Below, one piece after another: positions 19,003 to 29,232 of a DNA stretch of 64,000 nucleotides. The stretch's first letter is position 1, and each line of letters begins with the position of its first letter. Below the pieces are notes generated by a model. That model was not told where the DNA came from. It was given only the letters and a program-made list of their open reading frames with translations, and ran no database searches. Origin of the DNA: CAZYMI01 sp964648505 (lineage in GTDB: Bacteria > Pseudomonadota > Alphaproteobacteria > Micavibrionales > Micavibrionaceae); NCBI GenBank assembly GCA_964648505.1, contig CAZYMI010000001.1:1-64000 (forward strand), given 5' to 3'. The position numbers and the translations under genes are program-made.

Positions 19003-19688
19003 CACAAGACAATCTTGCCGTTCTGAAGATGCACAATCCTATCCATCTTGCGAGCAAGGTCCATATTATGAGTTGCGATCAAGGCACCAATTCCAGAAAG
19101 CCGAACAAGACTCATAAGAAGTTCAAAAACAACTTCAGATGCTGCTGGATCTAAATTACCAGTGGGTTCATCGGCTAAAAGCAGCTTGGGGGCATTAGCA
19201 AGTGCGCGCACAATCGCAACGCGCTGCTGTTCCCCACCTGACAATGTTGCAGGCCTGTGATGAAGACGCTCACCAAGCCCCACTTTCTCTAGCAGTTCTT
19301 TCGCACGAACCTGCGCCTGCTTGGCCGGTATGTCAGCAACCATCTGCGGCAACACAACATTTTCAAGCGCAGAAAATTCGGGCTGCAAGTGATGAAATTG
19401 ATACACAAAGCCCACTGATTTTCGCCGCAGTAGAGTACGCTGATAGTCACCAAGCAATGCCGTATCCTGACCTGTGTATAAAATGCGACCCTTTGTTGGC
19501 GTATCAAGCAACCCAATCAACTGCAATAAAGTTGATTTACCCGCACCACTTGGCCCTACAAGGGCTACAATTTCGCCCGCTTCTATCGTTAAATCCAAAT
19601 CATTAAAAATGGTAAGAGATCTAGAAGACCCTGTTTTGAAAGTCCGGTTTAAGTTCTCTACCTGAAGAAGTGATGGCTGACTATTCAT
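19002..19688 (-). CDS. lolD: lipoprotein-releasing ABC transporter ATPase LolD
   Basis: Powers extraction of outer-membrane lipoproteins from the inner membrane. Walker A GPSGAGKST, Q-loop in VYQFHHLQPEFSALENVVLP, signature LSGGEQQRVAIVRAL, Walker B LLLADEPTGNLD and the switch His in ALIATHNMDLA are all present. The frame is open to 19763, but the first 25 codons lie inside lolC; the ATG at 19688 (MNSQPSLLQVENLNRTF), overlapping the lolC stop by 8 bases, gives the normal 228 residues. Confidence 0.96.
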   Translation of the reverse strand: MNSQPSLLQVENLNRTFKTGSSRSLTIFNDLDLTIEAGEIVALVGPSGAGKSTLLQLIGLLDTPTKGRILYTGQDTALLGDYQRTLLRRKSVGFVYQFHHLQPEFSALENVVLPQMVADIPAKQAQVRAKELLEKVGLGERLHHRPATLSGGEQQRVAIVRALANAPKLLLADEPTGNLDPAASEVVFELLMSLVRLSGIGALIATHNMDLARKMDRIVHLQNGKIVL

Positions 19689-20925
19689 AGCGAATAGCCT
19701 CCACTGGATCCAGTCTTGCTGCACGCCAGGCCGGATAAAGCGTTGCAAGAAGCGATAAGACAAGCGCCATCACCACAACCGTTATCACATCAGACCAAAT
19801 AATTTTAGCCGGAAGCTGCGATAAGAAATACACTTCATCTGCAAACAGATTGGTCCCGGTAAATTTTTCTAAAAACCGACGAATTGATTCAATATTTAAT
19901 GCAAATGTAATACCCAGAAACGCCCCAAAGCCAGTGCCTAAAAAACCAATACTAGATCCGGTGAGCACAAATATCTTCAACATAGAAGCGCGCGTGGCAC
20001 CATAGGTGCGCATAATAGCAATGTCGCGCGATTTATCTTTCACCAGCATAATCATACTCGAAATGATATTAAATGCAGCCACCAGAATAATCAGGGTCAA
20101 AATCAGAAACATTACATTGCGTTCAACTTTAAGGGCATTAAAAAAAGTGCGGTTAGAATCGCGCCAGTCATACGTCCCTGCAAGGCCACCAGATATAGAT
20201 GCAATTTTTTCTTTTTTACCTTCAAGGTCTGCAGGATTATCTGTTATAATTTCAAGAATGCTGACGCTGTTATCAGGCAGCTGAAAGAACAGTCGCGCTG
20301 TATCAATCGGCATAAAAACAAAATTATTATTATACTCAAACATGCCCACATCAAAAATAATGGCGACTGTAAAGCTTTGAGAACGAGGAATAGTGCCAAA
20401 CGGACCTGAACGGCCCTTGGGCGCAATCAAGGTAATTTGATCTCCTACAGCAAGGTTCAACCTTTCTGCCATTTTCACGCCAATAGCAACATTTCCATCT
20501 ACAAAATCTGCTATACTTCCCTGATTAATGGATGTTGAAAGAATAGGCTTTTTCGCAAAATCATCTTGTGCATACCCACGCACCAAGACACCCCCTGCTG
20601 TACCTTGAACTGTCATCAAAGCTTGTCCTTCAATAACAGGGGCGACTGTTAAAATACCCGTCAGATTCTTAATATCACTTTCAAGCGCCTGATACCCAAC
20701 AAGCGGCGCGCCCGCCGTATACACGCTTAGATGTCCGTTCAGGCCCAGCATTCTTGTAATAAGTTCAGACCTAAAACCATTCATCACTGACATGACAATA
20801 ATAAGCGTTGCTACGCCCAGCATAATCCCCAAAAAAGAAAAACCAGCAATAACAGATACAAAACCTTCGGACTTGCGTGACCGAAGGTAACGAAACGCCA
20901 CCAGTCTTTCAAAAGGTGAAAACAT
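19681..20925 (-). CDS. lolC: lipoprotein-releasing system permease LolC/LolE
   Basis: Inner-membrane subunit of the Lol exporter. 414 residues: N-terminal FERLVAFRYLRSRKSEGFVSVIAGFSFLGIMLGVATLIIVMSVMNGF, one membrane helix, a large periplasmic domain (about 50-255), then three C-terminal helices with the MacB/FtsX-like end and DPVEAIRYE. Only one permease gene is present, so the transporter is probably a homodimeric LolF-type arrangement as in other alphaproteobacteria. Shares one base with the proS stop. Confidence 0.94.
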   Translation of the reverse strand: MFSPFERLVAFRYLRSRKSEGFVSVIAGFSFLGIMLGVATLIIVMSVMNGFRSELITRMLGLNGHLSVYTAGAPLVGYQALESDIKNLTGILTVAPVIEGQALMTVQGTAGGVLVRGYAQDDFAKKPILSTSINQGSIADFVDGNVAIGVKMAERLNLAVGDQITLIAPKGRSGPFGTIPRSQSFTVAIIFDVGMFEYNNNFVFMPIDTARLFFQLPDNSVSILEIITDNPADLEGKKEKIASISGGLAGTYDWRDSNRTFFNALKVERNVMFLILTLIILVAAFNIISSMIMLVKDKSRDIAIMRTYGATRASMLKIFVLTGSSIGFLGTGFGAFLGITFALNIESIRRFLEKFTGTNLFADEVYFLSQLPAKIIWSDVITVVVMALVLSLLATLYPAWRAARLDPVEAIRYE

Positions 20926-22397
20926 CAGTATGACTTCCCGACGAGAACATATTGCCCTTCGTCAACAAAAGGCTTGTTCCGCGGCGTTACTGAAAAGTCA
21001 GTTCTAATTTTCTCAAATTCCGGCCTTACAATTTCTTCTGACCTGATACGCACAAACCCTTGTGTTTCAGCACTGAAAAATCCACGCATATCATCAAGGG
21101 TATTTAAAGTATGAATACGGTCATTCTGAAACTTCGTTGCTTTTGTCAGCATATCGACTTGCATCTGATCCAGATGCAACTGGACTGTTGCTAAAAATTC
21201 ATCAGTCGAAACTGTTTTCTTGAATTCTTTACCCTGATCGCGCCTGACAAATGTAAGAACACCCTGCTCAACCTCTCTTGCGCCAATTTCGACCCTAACA
21301 GGAATACCTTTTTTAATTGCCGCCCACATTTTATTTGGCGTACGGTCATCTGATAAATCCAGATGCGCTTTTAAACCTAGCGCTTTTAAACGTGCTGCAA
21401 GTTTTTGACATGCTTCAATCACTGCCGCATCCGCTGTGTCTTTCATCACCGGAATAATAGCTACATGCACGGATGCCATACGCGGGGGCATAATCAAGCC
21501 GTCGTCATCGGAGTGCGTCATGATCAATGCGCCTATCGTGCGGGTTGAAAGGCCCCAAGATGTTGTATGCGCAAAATGCTGCTGGCCATCTTCACCTTGA
21601 AACTGAATATTTGCACCACGCGAAAAAGTCTGACCCAGATCATGTGATGTGCATGACTGAAGCGCCTTTCCGTCTTGCATCATTGACTCGTAGCTATAAG
21701 TATTAATTGCTCCAGGAAAACGTTCTTCAGGCGTTTTTTCGCCCTTGATACCTGGAATTGCCATTTCATGTAATAAAAAATCTTCATAAACATTGAGCAT
21801 CTTAATGGCATCATCATGCGCTTCTGAAGCAGATGCAAAACAATTGTGACCTTCCTGCCACAAAAATTCTGACGTGCGCAAAAACATGCGTGTACGCATT
21901 TCCCAGCGCATCACATTGCACCACTGATTTAGTTTATAAGGCAGATCACGATATGACTGCACCCAATTAGATAGTGCTTCCCCGATAATCGTTTCAGATG
22001 TCGGCCTGATAACATACGGTTCTGCCAATGGTGCAGCTGGAATAAGTTTACCATCTGGTGCTTTTTCAAGACGCGTGTGCGTAACAACTGCGCATTCTTT
22101 TGCAAAGCCGTCGATATGCTCCGCTTCTTTTGATAAAAACTCAACGGGAATAAGAAGTGGAAAATACGCATTCTGGACATCCACTTCTTTAATGCGACGA
22201 TCAAGATGTTTTTGCACATTTTCCCAAATAGCATAGCCATAGGGCTTGATGATCATACAGCCGCGCACCGGTGAATTTTCCGCCAGATCAGCGGCCTTAA
22301 TAACCTGCTGATACCATTCAGGAAAATTTTCCGTGCGGGTAGGGCTAATAGCTGTGCGTGCTTTTGAGGCTTGTGCTTTTTGGGCTGGTTGGTTCAT
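20925..22397 (-). CDS. proS: prolyl-tRNA synthetase, archaeal/eukaryotic (type 3) form
   Basis: Charges tRNA-Pro. The 490-residue sequence is the archaeal/eukaryotic-like form: FPEWYQQVIKAADLAENSPVRGCMIIKPYGYAIWENVQ, class II motif 2 RWEMRTRMFLRTSEFLWQEGH, TSWGLSTRTIGALIMTHSDDDGL, then the anticodon domain and an extra C-terminal domain ending in Lys-Ser-Tyr, as in this class. The usual alphaproteobacterial enzyme starts quite differently (LSRYFLP..., LMLRAGMIRQ) and lacks this C-terminal domain. The position between DUF1467 and lolC is the normal alphaproteobacterial proS site, so replacement in place by a transferred gene is the likely history. AAGGA precedes the ATG. Confidence 0.94.
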   Translation of the reverse strand: MNQPAQKAQASKARTAISPTRTENFPEWYQQVIKAADLAENSPVRGCMIIKPYGYAIWENVQKHLDRRIKEVDVQNAYFPLLIPVEFLSKEAEHIDGFAKECAVVTHTRLEKAPDGKLIPAAPLAEPYVIRPTSETIIGEALSNWVQSYRDLPYKLNQWCNVMRWEMRTRMFLRTSEFLWQEGHNCFASASEAHDDAIKMLNVYEDFLLHEMAIPGIKGEKTPEERFPGAINTYSYESMMQDGKALQSCTSHDLGQTFSRGANIQFQGEDGQQHFAHTTSWGLSTRTIGALIMTHSDDDGLIMPPRMASVHVAIIPVMKDTADAAVIEACQKLAARLKALGLKAHLDLSDDRTPNKMWAAIKKGIPVRVEIGAREVEQGVLTFVRRDQGKEFKKTVSTDEFLATVQLHLDQMQVDMLTKATKFQNDRIHTLNTLDDMRGFFSAETQGFVRIRSEEIVRPEFEKIRTDFSVTPRNKPFVDEGQYVLVGKSY

Positions 22398-22827
22398 GCG
22401 TCATTTCCTTTGATGCATCAGTTTTATCACTGTCTTTGCATAAGTAAACTGCCTGATCGGTCAGATCGCGCCCATTTTGTAGCACCCGTCCCTCTTTGGT
22501 TATCTGTAAAAAGCCGATAAGCGCCTCCATCTCAATGCCTTGCGGCGTTGGCACCCTTAACCGGCGGGCCAGATCAACCGTGAGGGGAATCTCAATTGTC
22601 TCAGGAATTTCAATTGAGGAGCCTGCGTTCAGATCGGCAGGAACAACAGGCCTGCCCTTCACGTCAACCCCGGGCTGAAAAGCAACGTCGGCATCAGGTA
22701 CATGACGCACTAATTTTTCACAAAGCTGGTTTTGGGACAAAGGAAGCGCCTGCGCAAGAACAGAATTAGAAAAAAAGACAAAGGAGAAGAATAGTAAGGA
22801 GAAGAATAGTAAAAAAATCTTTTTCAT
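22345..22827 (-). CDS. secreted protein of unknown function upstream of proS
   Basis: 160 residues with a clear Sec signal peptide (KKIFLLFFSLLFFSFVFFSNSVLAQA, cut about residue 26). The mature part has one Cys near each end (QLCEKL and YLCKD), Pro-rich strands (IEIPETIEIPLTVDLARRL) and a Ser/Thr/Lys-rich tail. No family recognised. Its last 53 bases overlap the start of proS in another frame; the tail is low-complexity, so the overlap may have arisen by extension after loss of an earlier stop. Starts within the last codons of the DUF1467 gene (shared ATGA). Confidence 0.75.
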   Translation of the reverse strand: MKKIFLLFFSLLFFSFVFFSNSVLAQALPLSQNQLCEKLVRHVPDADVAFQPGVDVKGRPVVPADLNAGSSIEIPETIEIPLTVDLARRLRVPTPQGIEMEALIGFLQITKEGRVLQNGRDLTDQAVYLCKDSDKTDASKEMTHEPTSPKSTSLKSTHSY

Positions 22828-23093
22828 TTTTTAGCATCCTCCAAACTCATCTCACGCGCGTAATCAGCAAAGCTGAACAACCCCGCATCAACAAGAACAT
22901 AAACAATCAACCAAATAATAATCGTTAAAAGAGTCGTTGCAATAAATTTCTGTTTTAGCCGTGGATTTTTGGGTGCCGAGCCTGCCATGCCTTTTTCCGG
23001 GGTCTCTGGTGCTTTATTGCCCCAAGGCAAGACACAAAATATCACCGTCCACCATACCAGAAAAAAAACAACAATACCCGATACAAGACTCAT
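22824..23093 (-). CDS. DUF1467 family membrane protein
   Basis: 89 residues with two membrane helices (about 5-25, with FFLVWWTVIFCVLPWG, and 50-75). The WWxxxFxxLPxG motif and the location between rnj and proS are characteristic of the alphaproteobacterial DUF1467 family; function unknown. A methylmalonyl-CoA epimerase gene often found beside it in relatives is absent here. Begins 3 bases after the rnj stop. Confidence 0.88.
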   Translation of the reverse strand: MSLVSGIVVFFLVWWTVIFCVLPWGNKAPETPEKGMAGSAPKNPRLKQKFIATTLLTIIIWLIVYVLVDAGLFSFADYAREMSLEDAKK

Positions 23094-23096
23094 GAA

Positions 23097-24770
23097 CTAA
23101 ACCCGCACAAGATGAACAGTTACTTTGGGTTTGATATCAAGCTGATGCGCAACAAAACGGCGCGCATGCACTCTGACATGTTCACAAACAAGGCCATCAT
23201 TGATGATATCATCATCAGATAAATCTGCCAAACAATCTTCAACTTCACCTAACAGAGATTCAAGAAACTTCTTATCACCCTGAATGTTTTCATCTAAAAG
23301 CCCTAAAGCGCTAACCTGGGGCTCAGCTGCCAGTTCACCCAGGCGATTAAGAACAAGCGTAACATGCACCGCTCCAGAAAATTGCAGCTTGCGGCGTTCG
23401 ACAATGCTGGCATGGGCTGATGAAATGATACGGCTGGGTTCAACTGCCAGCAATCCCGTTTCAACCGTACCTACTATTCCTGGCGTTCCAGGTGCTAGTT
23501 TTATAACTGCACCGTTGTGTGGCACAAGCGCATACGGAACCTGACAGGCACGCGCAATATCAGCATGCGCTTCCAGTTGCTGCCTTTCTCCATGAACAGG
23601 TATAACAATCTGAGGCTTTACCCAGCCTAGCATTTCAATGATATCATCGCGATAGGGGTGGCCTGACACATGAATAAGATGGTCCGTGTTTTCTACACCC
23701 ACCACGCGCACACCTGCGCTGATAAGGTTATTTTTAACATCATTAATCTCTTTTTCATTCCCCGGGATCGCGCGCGATGAGAAGATAACTGTATCCCCTA
23801 CAGTAAATTCAACACCGTTAAAATCCCCTTTAGCAATTCTGGCAAGGGCTGCGCGGGATTCCCCTTGTGAACCTGTTACGATAACAACAACTTTATCGCG
23901 TGCCATTCGATTAAGCGCATCTTCATCAATAAAATCAGGCAAGTTTCGTAAGTAACCGCATTCTATGGCGCAGCCCATCATACGATGAAGCGACCTGCCC
24001 ACAACAGCAACCGAACGCCCTACGCTTTTGGCTGCTTTTGCTATTGTTTGTATGCGTGCAATGTTAGATGCAAACATCGTGATGCCAATGCGGCCATGGC
24101 ATTCTTTAAAAACTTCTATCAGCCCCGTTTCAACATTTGATTCACTTATTGTGCGACCCGCAACCGGCGCATTGGTTGAATCACCAATATACGCCAGCAC
24201 TCCCTCACGCCCAGCTGCCTTTAACAACTCTTTATTTGTGTGTCCACCCAGTACAGGGGAAGGATCTAAATTCCAATCACCGCTATGCACCACAAGGCCC
24301 AGCTTGGTTTTAATAGATAAAGCAACACTATCAGGAATTGAGTGCGACACCGGAATACATTGCACCTGAAACGGCCCGAGCGTTATTTTGCCATCCGATG
24401 CAACTTCATGAATAATTGCTTTACGACTTTCATCGACTTCCTGCAGTTTTTCTCGCAAAACACTGGCTGTAAAACCTGTGCAATAGATCTGGCATTTAAG
24501 CCTTGGCCACAAGCGTGCAACTGCGCCAATATGGTCTTCATGCGCGTGTGTCACAAACATGCCCACAATGTTTTTTGCTCGGGCTTCTAAAAATGACGGA
24601 TCAGGTAATAGCAAATCGATACCAGGAAAACGATGGTCGGCAAACCCCATGCCGCAATCAACAATCAGCCATTGATCGTCATAACCATAGGCATTCAGAT
24701 TCACACCGAATTGTTCGGCTCCGCCCAGTGGTATGAAAACAAAATCGTTCTTATTAATGTTAATATTCAT
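23097..24770 (-). CDS. rnj: ribonuclease J
   Basis: Metallo-beta-lactamase/beta-CASP nuclease for RNA processing and 5'-3' decay. 557 residues: zinc motif HAHEDHIGAV (about 75-84), ligand region PVSHSIPDSVALSI, GDSTNA, beta-CASP motif TGSQGESRAALARIA, and HVSGHPYRDDIIEMLGWVKPQIVIPVHGERQQLEAHA. C-terminal domain present. Standard alphaproteobacterial site downstream of coaX. Confidence 0.96.
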   Translation of the reverse strand: MNININKNDFVFIPLGGAEQFGVNLNAYGYDDQWLIVDCGMGFADHRFPGIDLLLPDPSFLEARAKNIVGMFVTHAHEDHIGAVARLWPRLKCQIYCTGFTASVLREKLQEVDESRKAIIHEVASDGKITLGPFQVQCIPVSHSIPDSVALSIKTKLGLVVHSGDWNLDPSPVLGGHTNKELLKAAGREGVLAYIGDSTNAPVAGRTISESNVETGLIEVFKECHGRIGITMFASNIARIQTIAKAAKSVGRSVAVVGRSLHRMMGCAIECGYLRNLPDFIDEDALNRMARDKVVVIVTGSQGESRAALARIAKGDFNGVEFTVGDTVIFSSRAIPGNEKEINDVKNNLISAGVRVVGVENTDHLIHVSGHPYRDDIIEMLGWVKPQIVIPVHGERQQLEAHADIARACQVPYALVPHNGAVIKLAPGTPGIVGTVETGLLAVEPSRIISSAHASIVERRKLQFSGAVHVTLVLNRLGELAAEPQVSALGLLDENIQGDKKFLESLLGEVEDCLADLSDDDIINDGLVCEHVRVHARRFVAHQLDIKPKVTVHLVRV

Positions 24771-24773
24771 GTA

Positions 24774-25559
24774 CTATAAAGCCTTAAAATGGGAAGGGTT
24801 GTTTTTTGCAATCAGCATAAGCCCCTTCAGGGTTAAATCTTCATCGATTGCTGTTAGCCTTGTGATATCATCTTTCATCACCGATGATAAACCGCCCGTC
24901 AGAATAACAGACTGAACAGGCTCAACTTCTGCTTCAATACGCTCTATCATGCCATTAATCAGCGACACATAACCAAAATAAAGGCCCGATTGCATGGCTT
25001 GTGTTGTGTTTTTACCTACCGTTACCAGCGGCTTCCGAATACTGATTTTAGGAAGCTTGGCGGCCGCCGCGTGCAATGCATTAAGCGATAATGATATACC
25101 CGGCGCAATAACGCCGCCACAAAAACCACCTTGAGCGTCAATCACATCAAAAGTTGTTGCTGTTCCCAAATCAATCACAATCGCCGGCATTGTATAATAT
25201 GCTTTAACAGCGACTGTGTTCACGATACGATCTGCGCCCACATCTTCCGGTTTATCGACATTCACATCAACGCCGATATCAATATTATCCTGCCCAATGG
25301 TAACGGGTTGAATAGACAGGTAATCCTGCAAAAATCTGCGTAGCGTCATGTTGGCATCGGGCACAACAGATGAAATGATACAAGACCTTATTTCCTTGAG
25401 CTCAATGTGGTGATGTTCTAACAGTTGGCTTATAAAAACTGCGTATTCATCCGAAGTGCGATCAACAATCGTACGCATGCGCCATGAAGCAATAGCACGA
25501 TCAGATTCATAAATTGCAAAAACAGTGTTGGTATTGCCAATATCTGCGGCCAGTAGCAT
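24774..25559 (-). CDS. coaX: type III pantothenate kinase CoaX
   Basis: First step of coenzyme A synthesis: phosphorylates pantothenate. ASKHA-fold motifs: N-terminal LAADIGNTNTVFAIYE, GADRIVNTVAVKAYY, the phosphate loop VIDLGTATTFDVID, and GGVIAPGISLSLNALHAAAAKLP. 261 residues, normal. The start overlaps the birA stop by one base; three bases precede the rnj start. Confidence 0.96.
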   Translation of the reverse strand: MLLAADIGNTNTVFAIYESDRAIASWRMRTIVDRTSDEYAVFISQLLEHHHIELKEIRSCIISSVVPDANMTLRRFLQDYLSIQPVTIGQDNIDIGVDVNVDKPEDVGADRIVNTVAVKAYYTMPAIVIDLGTATTFDVIDAQGGFCGGVIAPGISLSLNALHAAAAKLPKISIRKPLVTVGKNTTQAMQSGLYFGYVSLINGMIERIEAEVEPVQSVILTGGLSSVMKDDITRLTAIDEDLTLKGLMLIAKNNPSHFKAL

Positions 25560-26251
25560 TAGAAAAAAACCTCTCCGGAATGGATTGCCCTTACTGAGCG
25601 ATCCTCCCTTTCTAGCAGAAGCGCCCCCTGTTCATCCAGTCCGATAAATACCCCCTCTATGATAGCCCCGCAGCTCAGCTTGGCTTGAATAGGGCTATGG
25701 AGCGCCATAGCCTTTTCAAGCCAGCTTTGCCTGATTGGCAAGAATCCTTGCTCCGTATACAAGGCTTGCCACGCACCCAAGCTTTCAAGGCAAGCAGCAA
25801 GAACCTGATTAGATGTGCAATGAGAACCGAGGTAAGATTTCCCTTCAGGTGCATTCACGACATTTACCCCTAAGCCTGCTAAAAGAAAATCCTCATATGT
25901 TTCGAGCAAAATACCGGCTACTTTTGCGCCGTTCAAAAAAACATCATTTGGCCATTTTACTTTAACATCTGCATTTCTTGCAAAATGAGTAACAGCATCA
26001 TAGACAGATAAGGCTAATAAAAAAGAATAATGACCAGATGAAATAACATCCTTCGGTTTCGTTAAAAGGATTGTACAAAACAGGTTACCTACCTGCGACA
26101 CCCAAACATTATCCCGCCTGCCCTTCCCTGCTGTTTGGGTTTTAGCCAAAACAACAAGACCGTTATGCGCCTGTCCTAAATTTACAAGACGACGAGCTTC
26201 AAGCTGAGTTGAATCAAGCGCATCAAAGGGCTTAATATTAAAATCTATCAT
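25559..26251 (-). CDS. birA: biotin-[acetyl-CoA-carboxylase] ligase BirA (no DNA-binding domain)
   Basis: Attaches biotin to carboxyl carrier protein. 230 residues with GKGRRDNVWVSQVGNLFCTILL (biotinyl-AMP loop, here GKGRRD), VKWPNDVFLNGAKVAGILLE and a short C-terminal SH3-like domain (LSCGAIIEGVFIGLDEQGALLLE). The N-terminal helix-turn-helix of E. coli BirA is missing, so it is a ligase only, not a repressor. Downstream of nuoN as in many alphaproteobacteria. Confidence 0.93.
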   Translation of the reverse strand: MIDFNIKPFDALDSTQLEARRLVNLGQAHNGLVVLAKTQTAGKGRRDNVWVSQVGNLFCTILLTKPKDVISSGHYSFLLALSVYDAVTHFARNADVKVKWPNDVFLNGAKVAGILLETYEDFLLAGLGVNVVNAPEGKSYLGSHCTSNQVLAACLESLGAWQALYTEQGFLPIRQSWLEKAMALHSPIQAKLSCGAIIEGVFIGLDEQGALLLEREDRSVRAIHSGEVFF

Positions 26252-27699
26252 CCAAAAAATAGTGATTTTGCCGCAGCTTGCGTGATCGAAAGTAAAACAC
26301 CAGGATCAAGAATAAAGATCAAGGTAAACAAAACACTAAGCCCCATTACTATTTTTGCACCCGGAAGATCAGCGCAGACCACAGATGGCTTCGGTTCATC
26401 AAAAAACATGATCTTGATAAGCCGCAAATAATAAAAGGCTGATACAACAGAAGCCAGCAATCCAATAACAGTTATCAGAACAAGGCCTTGTGAAAGCGCC
26501 GCCTGAAACACTGCATATTTAGCAAAAAATCCAGCAAGTGGCGGAATACCTGCAACTGAGAACATCATCAATGCTAAACTATATGCTTGGAATGGATGTG
26601 TTTTTGAAAGTCCTGATAAATCTGAAATTTTATCTACCCCTTCTTCATTCAAGCGCAAGGTTAGAAGAACAGCAAAAGTGCCAGCGGTCGTAATCATATA
26701 AATAATCATATAAAATAAAGCAGCCGAAATGCCTGTTTGTGATTGTGTTGCAAGGCCAACAAGAATAAATCCAACGTTAGCGATAGAACTGTACGCCAAA
26801 AGCCTTTTTGTACTGCTTTGGGCAATGCCCGCAAAAGAACCAAGCAACATGGATGCAACACAAACAAACGCAATGATCTGAAACCACTCAGCAGACAATG
26901 TGCCAAAAGGCCCTATAAGAACACGGATCAGCAATGCCAGCGCAGCAAGCTTGGGAACGGTTGCAAAAAAAGCTGTGATAATTGTAGGTGCGCCCTGATA
27001 GACATCTGGCGTCCACATGTGAAACGGCACGGCTGATACTTTAAAAACAAGGCCCGCCATAATAAAAACAAGCCCCACAACAAGCCCCGCAGATGGCGCA
27101 CCTACAGAAAGCGTATTGGCAATAACATCAAATGATGTACTGCCGATAAAGCCATAGACAAGTGAAGCCCCAAAAAGAAGCATGCCGGATGATAATGCAC
27201 CTAGAACAAAATACTTCACCCCCGCTTCTGAAGACTTTGTGTCATCACGCCTGATAGAAGCAAGCACATAAAGCGCAAGCGATTGCAGCTCAAGCCCCAT
27301 ATAAAGCGATAAAAGATCATTAGAAGAAACCATCAACAGCATGCCAAGGGTTGAAAAAACCAACAAAACAGGTACTTCAAAACGGTCGATCTTCTCTAGC
27401 GATAAGGCACGCACAGAAAGCAAAAGGCTTATCAGAAGGCCTGCAAGAAGAACTGTCTTTAAAACATAGGTAAAATTATTAACCACTAACATGCCTGAAA
27501 AAGCAGTCGCCGAAAAACCTGCCGTCTTGCCAACAGCAATAAGGGCAAGAACCGTCAGCATAACGGCGCCTACGGTTACTGTTTGACAAGCACGCTCCTT
27601 ACAAAACACACCGAGCATTAACAGCAGCATGCCGCCAATGGCGAGTACGATTTCAGGGCGTATCAAACCTATATTTAAAATAAGTGTATCAAGGGTCAT
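26248..27699 (-). CDS. nuoN: NADH-quinone oxidoreductase subunit N
   Basis: Antiporter-like proton-pumping subunit in the membrane arm of complex I. 483 residues, about 14 membrane helices; conserved Glu in [17 protein letters not shown] and Lys in [22 protein letters not shown] are the expected proton-channel residues. Last nuo gene; overlaps nuoM and birA by four bases each. Confidence 0.97.
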   Translation of the reverse strand: MTLDTLILNIGLIRPEIVLAIGGMLLLMLGVFCKERACQTVTVGAVMLTVLALIAVGKTAGFSATAFSGMLVVNNFTYVLKTVLLAGLLISLLLSVRALSLEKIDRFEVPVLLVFSTLGMLLMVSSNDLLSLYMGLELQSLALYVLASIRRDDTKSSEAGVKYFVLGALSSGMLLFGASLVYGFIGSTSFDVIANTLSVGAPSAGLVVGLVFIMAGLVFKVSAVPFHMWTPDVYQGAPTIITAFFATVPKLAALALLIRVLIGPFGTLSAEWFQIIAFVCVASMLLGSFAGIAQSSTKRLLAYSSIANVGFILVGLATQSQTGISAALFYMIIYMITTAGTFAVLLTLRLNEEGVDKISDLSGLSKTHPFQAYSLALMMFSVAGIPPLAGFFAKYAVFQAALSQGLVLITVIGLLASVVSAFYYLRLIKIMFFDEPKPSVVCADLPGAKIVMGLSVLFTLIFILDPGVLLSITQAAAKSLFFG

Positions 27700-29231
27700 G
27701 GTGTCACCTGCGTTGGCGGTGGCGTTGGCACAAGCCCACGGGTGGGGTCAATTTTTACACGCGCCACCTGTTCCGTCAGTTTTTGAACGGATGCGCCTGT
27801 GTATTTTGTTATCAATGTCGGAAAAATACCAAGCGCAATAACAAGAAACACAAGCGGAATAAAATAAAATATTTCGCGGGCGTTTAGATCCGGCATAGAG
27901 GATGAATCCGTATGAATAGGTGCGCCAAAAACCACCTTCTTATAAAGCAAAAGCATGTAAGCTGCGCCCAAAATAACCCCGGTTGCTGCAAGGGCTGTAT
28001 AAAAAGTTGTGACCTGATACGCGCCCAGCAACACCAAGAATTCACCAACGAAGCCTGACGTTCCCGGCAACCCCACTGACCCAAGAGTTAGAATCATAAA
28101 AACAACAGCATAATTGGGCATATTATTAACAATGCCGCCATATCGTGAAATATCGCGTGAATGAAGCCGATCATAAACAACCCCAACACATAAAAACAAC
28201 GCTGCCGAAATCACCCCATGCGAAAGCATCTGAAAAATTGCCCCATCAATCCCTTGCTGATTGAATGTAAAAATTCCGAGCGTCACAAATCCCATATGCG
28301 CAACTGATGAATAAGCAATCAGCTTCTTCATATCTGATTGCACAAGCGCAACCAAAGATGTGTAAAGAACAGCGATAACAGATAAAGCGAACACAAAAGG
28401 CGCAAAATACAAGCTTGCTTCAGGTAAAACAGGCAAGGAGAACCGCAAAAAACCATATCCACCCATTTTTAAAAGAATACCAGCCAATATAACCGAGCCC
28501 GCTGTTGGCGCTTCAACGTGCGCATCAGGAAGCCAGGTATGCACTGGCCACATCGGCATTTTCACGGCAAAAGAAGCAAAGAATGCAAGCCATAAGAACG
28601 TTTGAATGTTGGCAGGAATACTTGCTTGCGCCCAGGCTGTCATATCTGTAGTGCCTGTAATATTGGCAATCACAATTAATGCCACAAGCATTAAAACAGA
28701 GCCCAGCAATGTATATAAAAAGAATTTAAAGCTGGCATAAACACGGCGTTCACCACCCCAGATACCAATAATCAAAAACATAGGGATAAGCGTTGCTTCA
28801 AAGAACACATAGAACAAAACAGCATCCAGCGCGCAAAATGTTCCAATCATAAAGGTTTGTAACAATAAAAATGCCGCCATATATTCCGGCACGCGCCTTT
28901 GAACACTATTCCAGCTTGCCAGCACGCAGATCGGCATTAAAAAAGCTGTCAGGACTACAAATAAAACTGAAATGCCATCAACGCCCATATGATAGGTTAA
29001 CCCTAAAGCAGGAAACCAGACGGACTTTTCGACAAACTGCATATCAGGTGATGCCTGATTAAAATTAGAAAGCATAAAAAGCGAAAGACCAAACACAAGC
29101 ACGGTTGTCCACAACGCGGTGTATTTAGCATTCTGAGCTACAATTTTCTGGTCGCCGCGCAGCGTCATAATTAAAACCGCACCGAGCAGGGGAAGAAAAG
29201 TTAAGAGTGACAATATTGGTTTATCAAGCAT
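27696..29231 (-). CDS. nuoM: NADH-quinone oxidoreductase subunit M
   Basis: Second antiporter-like proton pump of complex I. 511 residues, about 14 helices, with [19 protein letters not shown] (channel Glu), [39 protein letters not shown] and [11 protein letters not shown]. Normal length; Pro/Thr-rich C-terminal end. One base separates it from nuoL. Confidence 0.97.
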   Translation of the reverse strand: MLDKPILSLLTFLPLLGAVLIMTLRGDQKIVAQNAKYTALWTTVLVFGLSLFMLSNFNQASPDMQFVEKSVWFPALGLTYHMGVDGISVLFVVLTAFLMPICVLASWNSVQRRVPEYMAAFLLLQTFMIGTFCALDAVLFYVFFEATLIPMFLIIGIWGGERRVYASFKFFLYTLLGSVLMLVALIVIANITGTTDMTAWAQASIPANIQTFLWLAFFASFAVKMPMWPVHTWLPDAHVEAPTAGSVILAGILLKMGGYGFLRFSLPVLPEASLYFAPFVFALSVIAVLYTSLVALVQSDMKKLIAYSSVAHMGFVTLGIFTFNQQGIDGAIFQMLSHGVISAALFLCVGVVYDRLHSRDISRYGGIVNNMPNYAVVFMILTLGSVGLPGTSGFVGEFLVLLGAYQVTTFYTALAATGVILGAAYMLLLYKKVVFGAPIHTDSSSMPDLNAREIFYFIPLVFLVIALGIFPTLITKYTGASVQKLTEQVARVKIDPTRGLVPTPPPTQVTP

Positions 29232-29232
29232 A

